Positions 58,481 to 64,000 of a stretch of 64,000 nucleotides of DNA are shown piece after piece. The notes below the pieces were generated by a model. That model made no database searches. It was not told where the DNA came from and was given only the letters and a program-made list of their open reading frames with translations. The DNA lies in NCBI RefSeq assembly GCF_014898055.3, contig NW_023601104.1:46870699-46934698 (forward strand). The letters run 5' to 3'. Each line of letters starts with the position of its first letter. Positions within the stretch are counted from its first letter, which is position 1. This DNA is from Talpa occidentalis. Lineage: Eukaryota; Chordata; Mammalia; Eulipotyphla; Talpidae. The translations under genes and the position numbers were made by a program.

Positions 58481-61442
58481 TAAATACTACATCTATTCAT
58501 TTAAAACATTTATATCCTACAACTCATACAATTAATAAGTCCCTAAGGTGAGATAGTACTTGAAATATTTTCTCTCCAGTCTACATTTCTATCATTTCTA
58601 AAGAAGATTTACATTTAGTTTAAATGCCAAATAAAAATCTTCCCAAGATGCAGAAAATTTACGATGACAATACTACATTGAAAGAAACATAGTAAACTAA
58701 AAATATTAAACTAATTTTGTTAGTAAATATCAATCAGACATCTTAATTAACTCCCTATTAGTAAAGAAATTGAGACAATCATTCCAAACTTGCAAATACT
58801 GAATTCTTTTACCTTTGATAATGCAGCTACAAAAATGGAAGAAAAGTTTTAGCAACTTATTCAATTCAAAACAAAAGCTAGTATTCCCAAATGTTCTTGT
58901 ACCATAGAAAAGCAAATAATGTGAATTTCAGCTTCAGGCCCATTAGGTACTGTGATAGAAGAATGAAGCATGAATACTTATCTCTTCACATTTGTGCTAT
59001 AAACCCCTGCCACATATGGTATATACAGGAGAAACTCAAACTGCCTTAGATTGAGCAACATGTGAACAGAATCCTTACCTTTCAATGAACTTGACTAGAC
59101 AACAAAAACATACATAGGAGTTTACCACAAGCATCCCACAAGTACTTGGCACCTTGTCTCTAGAATTAAAGTGATTATTGCCCACCACTGGGCTGCTCTT
59201 GCACTTTCTCCTCTTTCCAAATTAACTTTCAATCATGGATCTTTATTCATCTGTATTAAAAACCTGTTTGGAATGTATCTTTTGACTTTAACCTGGGCAT
59301 AAATTCCAGGTCATACCTTTCCCATGACCATAATGAATCTCCAGAGCAGACACTTTACTTCCTAAATCCTGCCTTGTAGGAACACTATTCTCAATAGAGG
59401 AGGAGAAAAATTACTCCTACAGCTGAACTTCAGGAGGTCAATGGAAATCACAATTTCAGAAATGATTTACAGAATAATAAGTAATTAAAATGATTTAAGT
59501 TTCTCTAATGAACACATATAGAGGGAAAAAAATCCCCAATGACTTTGAAAAACAAAGTAGCTAGTTATGGAACTTAGTGAGCTAAGGGAGAATTACAGAA
59601 AATATAGTTTCCCTAATAGTTGGAAATAAACATGTGTCTCACAATTGTCTTTAAATTTGTGGCCATGTAATAAAAATATTACTTTATTTTATTTTACTTA
59701 GTTCTGTGAAGGTGTGTTCTCTTAAACTAAGCCACAATTTAAAAAAAATGCAAATTTGGAATCAGAATAGTTGTGTCAACTAAAAATTATCCCACAGTAT
59801 TGAAATGAACTCAATCCATTAAGTAGCAATATATACATTTATTTGATTAAAAAAGTAATGTTAGTGACTAGTAATATATTGTACCTTTATTGGTAAATTT
59901 TTCATATAAATAGATTAGCATTACTTTCATATGACCTTTAAACTGGATATTTCAATATACAAATTTATAATTTTATAAATTTGAGTAAGTCCTTATAAGT
60001 GCATATAATGTCTGGTGGAATGACTCATTACTTAAAAAACTTGAATGCTCTTGCTAAATGATTAACTATGTGTACAATGAAAGACACAATAAGGATGATC
60101 ATAAAATATTAGATTATAACTAATGCTCACAGTATAACTTATGAGACCATTTTCCATGGAAAATTATCGGTGAACACCAAGAAACAGAAGTGCTAAACTC
60201 ATTACCTGCACATCACAAATGTCTTTAATCATATGCTCATCTTAAAAATATGAAGAAGAGATATATTTATAAATGAACTCAACACTAGAACCAAATGATC
60301 CATGGAGAAAAACATACTAGTATTGCAATGAATCTTTTGCATCTTAATTTATTTCACAAAAAACATTTGTTTTTCTTTCTAATTGCTTAAATGATTTGCA
60401 ATCTGCCTACCTTTATTTTAGGAACATTATGGCACAGTATTCTAGTATTTTCTTTCTGTATTCTACAAATATCCAGGCTAGAAAACACTGCACATGAAAG
60501 ATAAAGGATAATAAAAAATTAGAAAAAGAATGTATATAACTTTGGTCAGTTCTTGCACTAGGAGAGACCGATTAACCACAGTGGGAAAAGTTAAAACATA
60601 AGTATGAGAAAAATTAGTATTTTTTTTTCAAAGCACAATGTAGAGAGATATAGCTGAAACTTCAGTGTGTGCATGTGGGAAGAGGAAGTGGGGAAAGAGG
60701 GTGACATGAATGTGCTGCTTTCACAGAATCATATGCCCCCACAAATCATTATGACACCCTTCTCAGAGGTAAAGGAAACTATCAGAAACTCAGACATGTT
60801 AACAGGTGATATTATTCTGTGAAATATAAGTATTGTTTCTATTTTGTGTTAGAGCAGCATAAAAAGAGACAAAGTTTGTCAGAAAGAAACATGAAGAAAA
60901 TACATCTTATCTAACCCAGAATTCTACTTTTATCAGACCCTAATACTCAACATACTTTAACTGCCAATTATGAGCCCTTCTAACTGCATACCGATCCTTT
61001 AGTACACTTTTGAATAGTTTTGTCTTAATTTTTGGTTCAAGTGGACCGAGATTATTCATCTTTCTCCATGGTCAAGTCTGGTTTAAAAAAAAAACCAAAA
61101 CACTACAGGCCATGCTTCTCCCATATTCCTGAGACAAGTTTTCTACAGCAGCTTGGCCTCAGGGAATGGCAACACATGAGAAAACAGTCTTTTGTTTGTC
61201 TTTCCTAAGCTGTCCAGCATGTGATTTCAGGGTGGATTTCTAGCCCATTCAAGGTGGTGTATTCCTCTTCAGAGGTTCCAGCTTCTTTATCTTTCTAGTT
61301 TTGCACTTCACCACAGATATACCATAATAGTTAAAAAGATTTTTCGAAACATTCTAAAATTTGAATTTTGTACAATTTGCTAGCAAAATTAATAATTTTA
61401 AGTTGCTTAAGTTTGGGTATTTAGATAGATGGTTTGGAAATT
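58481..61442. other. Unassigned AT-rich sequence
   Basis: Nearly 3 kb with no gene and no confident repeat. A- and T-runs throughout (for example about 60620-60630). Only very short open frames. Confidence 0.4.
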
Positions 61443-61453
61443 TAAGAATGAAT

Positions 61454-61720
61454 TTTTTTTAAGATTTATTTATTTATGCATACAAGAACTGGAGTACAGT
61501 CCAGAGTTGTGGATGGGGTGAGAGGATTCACCGGAGACAGAGTGGGGAACAGAATAGGCAGATCAACGGAAATACACTGCTGAGGGGAGCAGCAGGCAAG
61601 GCAGAAGAGGTCTGCTGTACCATGTGGGTAGCTCCCTAACTGGGGATCAAACTCATGGTGCAATGGCTGTGGAAAGCTTCATAGGTTGTGTCTTAACTCC
61701 TTACACCACCAGGGAGACCC
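61454..61720 (-). mobile_element. tRNA-derived SINE, subfamily B
   Basis: The tail at the left reads 'aagatttatttatttatgca', the head at the right ends 'gggagaccc', a changed form of ggaggccc. The B box is partly decayed and the B-type 'gtagctccctaactggggat' middle is diverged, so this is one of the older copies. The perfect target duplication TAAGAATGAAT is at 61443-61453 and 61721-61731. Confidence 0.93.
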
Positions 61721-61731
61721 TAAGAATGAAT

Positions 61732-62979
61732 ATTTTCAAATTGAAATCAGAAAAGAACTTCAAGGCACCTATCTCTGTTTTTCTAACTTTCTGAGAAGAT
61801 GACTTGTAATTTGGGATTCACATTAGGTATGGATGAAAATTGCCAATTTACCTGAGCGAGCTGTTGCCATCTTATTTTATGTTCATTATAATGAAGTGAG
61901 AATCCTGGCAAGTGAAAACTGTTTAAAACCTAAGAGGCTGGAAGCATCTGTCAAACAGTGTATTCAGGCCCAAACGTAATGGTTTACAAACCAGATGATG
62001 AGTGTGTACATGTTATGAATTGCTGCTGTATGTTGCTTTCCTAAGTTTTGTACACAAAGTGGTGCAAGTTTTCATTCTACTGATGTGACTCATCAATACA
62101 ACAGATGAGATGTTTGATAGAAACATTGCTGTCATTTCTAATGAATTCATAAGCTATTGTTCAACTCCCTTTTATGTTACAGGCCCAGCTGAGAGCCCAG
62201 GAGCTTGTGTTTAATCAGACACAGCACAAGTCTGTTTTACACAGAATATCGGGATAATGACCCCTATTAAGTTCTTAAGTCTGTCAGGTTTGATTTAAGA
62301 AGGCTCACTTTGACTCCTTGGAAGAACTAATTTTTATGGAAACATTTTATATTTTCCTATTCATCATTCAGTTTATTTTGATTTCCCCCTTAAAGATAAC
62401 CGAAAGATAGCTTTTCCAAAGTTGGTAACATGTAAGAAACTGTAATTGATAGTAGGAGTGAAAGCAGAAAGGTTGGGTGTAGAAGGAACATATACTTGGT
62501 GTTTCAATTGAATTTTGAGACTGAAAGAATTAAGAAAATAAGTGTCAATATTCATAACTTCTAGAGAAGACAGCTTTGATTTACATTTAGGTAACAGTCA
62601 GAACTGAGAATTGCTAGCTGGTCTATGACAGCTAGTACAATCATTTTATGCCAAGGGTGCCCATTATTATCCTAACACAAAACCTTGGTTTGTCTTCCTA
62701 ATTGTCTGCAAGTCAAGTCAAGTCTCTCTAGAATTTTTCCCCAACCCCTCTAAGAAATCTCTTCTCATTAGGGTCTTACTGTAGACATTGTTTTTCAGTG
62801 TCAAGCCACCGGACTGATTGTGTTCCCATGGTTTAGTTAGCTACAGAGTATCTGGAGATTGATTACCATTAGTAACAAATTCAGTTTCTGCAGAATCATA
62901 GAAAGGAGATTATCTTTTATTTGGGTTGCTTTCCTTGGAAAAAATAACTTCATTATCTGGGATTAAAAAACAATATTTA
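61732..62979. other. Single-copy sequence with a candidate conserved block
   Basis: 61850-62330 is free of recognisable repeats and unusually motif-rich: an AP-1-type TGACTCA at 62086-62092 sits in the near-palindrome TGATGTGACTCATCA, with 'ggtttacaaaccagatgatg' and 'gtttgatttaagaa' nearby. The remainder to 62979 is AT-rich and unremarkable. Function is inferred from texture only. Confidence 0.28.
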
Positions 62980-63244
62980 GGGCCTCCCCGGTAGCGCAGC
63001 GGTTGAGTGCTGGGCTGCAAAGCTGCCCGCAGCCTCTGCAGCACCTGTTCGATCCCCAGCCGCTGGGAGAGGGTCCCACATGGCGCGAATCTCTCCTGCC
63101 ACCCGCTGCTCCCCGCAGCAGTGTATCGTCAGTCTGCCTGTTCTGCTCCTGCTCTGGCTCTGGTGAATTCTCTCACCCTCTGGGGCTTCTGACTGTACCC
63201 AGTGCTTGTATAAATAAATAAATAAAATCTTTAAAAAAAAAAAA
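62980..63244 (+). mobile_element. tRNA-derived SINE, subfamily A
   Basis: Starts GGGCCTCCCCGGTAGCGCAG. The A box TAGCGCAGCGG is near-canonical and the B box 'gttcgatccc' is intact; the middle lacks a few bases ('ggcgcgaatctctcctgcca'). The tail is AAATAAATAAATAAAATC then an A-run. The target duplication is unclear: 'caatattta' left and 'aaatattg' right are only weakly similar. Confidence 0.92.
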
Positions 63245-63569
63245 GAAAATATTGTTAAAAAAATCTTTAAGTGAATATGATTAGGTAATTTTATATCCAT
63301 CAAGATTAGGAGGACTCTTTAAAAAAAAAATATGGTCTAATACCAGGAATTTGACAGCTCACTAAATTTTCATTTTTAAAAAAAACTTTGCTTTTGTCCA
63401 TTGAAAAAAAGAAGGCAAAAGTTGAATTTTAAAATGAATGTATATAGAGATGTAGAAACATTATATTTTACATCAATCATTTCTTTTAGCTAGCTCATGT
63501 TTAAAGTTTCAATGATTCTTAATTTAGAAGAATTTATATTTCTATAGATTTATGATTAAAAACAAACAG

Positions 63570-63570
<1 letters not shown>
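63245..63570. other. Unassigned AT-rich sequence
   Basis: A-runs and AT-rich single-copy sequence between the SINE and the TA tract. Nothing recognised. Confidence 0.45.

Positions 63571-63614
<44 letters not shown>
63571..63614. repeat. (TA)22 microsatellite
   Basis: Forty-four bases of uninterrupted TA, bounded by AGC on the left and GCT on the right, so the whole 50-base block is a perfect palindrome. Likely length-variable and able to form a cruciform. Confidence 0.95.
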
Positions 63615-63615
<1 letters not shown>

Positions 63616-63625
63616 CTATATAAAA

Positions 63626-63868
63626 GTGCCTCCCTGGTGATGCAAGGGGTTAAGTCTCAGCACTATGAAGATATCAGCAGCCTCTGCAGCAGGAGTTCGA
63701 TCCCCACCCAGGGAGCTACCCACATGGCGCAGTAGACCTCTCCTGTCTTGCCTGCTGCAACCCTTACCAGTGCATTTCAGTAAATCTGCCTGTTCTGCTC
63801 TACACTATGTCTCTGGTGAATCCTCTCACCTCCCCACATCTCTGGCCTACACCCCAACTTTTGTATAC
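63626..63868 (+). mobile_element. tRNA-derived SINE, subfamily B, tail-less
   Basis: Starts 'gtgcctccctggtgatgcaa' and has 'gttcgatccc' as B box and the B-type 'gtctctggtgaatcctctca'. It stops after 'ccccaacttttgtata' and runs straight into TATA-rich sequence, without the AAATAAAT tail of the other copies. The tail may have been replaced by microsatellite growth, since TA-rich sequence lies on both sides. Confidence 0.9.
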
Positions 63869-64000
63869 GATATTATATATATATTATATACTACAATAGA
63901 AATCATGATTAAAGAAACAGTTGTAGAATGGGATGATCTAGTGTATTTAAATTTCATACAACTAGAACATTTATATATTATTAACACTTTAAAATCTATC
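63869..64000. other. AT-rich sequence at the window edge
   Basis: TATA-rich to about 63895, then plain AT-rich sequence. No feature recognised. Confidence 0.5.

Noticed and set aside
1..64000. CRISPR arrays, bacterial operons, Shine-Dalgarno sites, phage or plasmid features
   Set aside because: No regularly spaced identical repeats and no prokaryotic coding density; repeat content is plainly mammalian.

Overview
This window looks like non-coding DNA from a placental mammal. It is AT-rich, has no open reading frame longer than about 140 codons, shows no exon chain or recognisable protein, and is full of vertebrate interspersed repeats: L1, L2, MIR, a tRNA-derived SINE and solo retroviral LTRs. 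The young L1 3' ends resemble those I associate with laurasiatherians. The dominant SINE has a GGGCCTCC head and Pol III A and B boxes. It does not match my recall of primate Alu, rodent B1/B2, carnivore CAN, pig PRE, horse ERE or camel SINEs. A bat, mole/shrew or pangolin lineage is possible, but I cannot settle the species.

Layout. 1-4.4 kb: MIR, a probable degraded L2 and three SINE copies. 4.4-10.8 kb: mostly unassigned AT-rich sequence with a few local duplications. 10.8-16.8 kb: an antisense L1 end, a SINE, then a long old antisense L1 split by a solo LTR (family I, 5-bp target duplication), another L1 end and a SINE. 17.3-22.3 kb: an old repeat split by an L1, an L2 carrying two SINEs, and an L1 end split by a second family-I LTR. 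22.3-30.4 kb: unassigned sequence with MIRs and old repeats. 30.4-33.5 kb: a solo LTR of family II (4-bp target duplication), L1 pieces and a SINE. 33.5-44 kb: mainly unassigned, with MIRs, an old L1 and SINEs. 44.8-50 kb: nearly solid L1, including a three-level nest (old repeat, L1, SINE). 50.35-50.9 kb: the second family-II LTR. 50.9-64 kb: an old antisense L1, a probable L1 remnant, long single-copy stretches, three more SINEs and a (TA)22 tract.

There is no operon, gene pathway or protein system to assemble. The readable biology is transposon stratigraphy: old L2/MIR/L1 at the base, younger L1 ends, two LTR families and two SINE subfamilies on top. Several insertions have intact target-site duplications, so their order can be read directly. 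Some repeat-poor stretches (about 22.7-23.1, 31.1-31.6, 51.5-52.3, 54.9-56.1 and 61.85-62.3 kb) could be conserved regulatory sequence. That is inference and needs alignment. I found no convincing new biological system.
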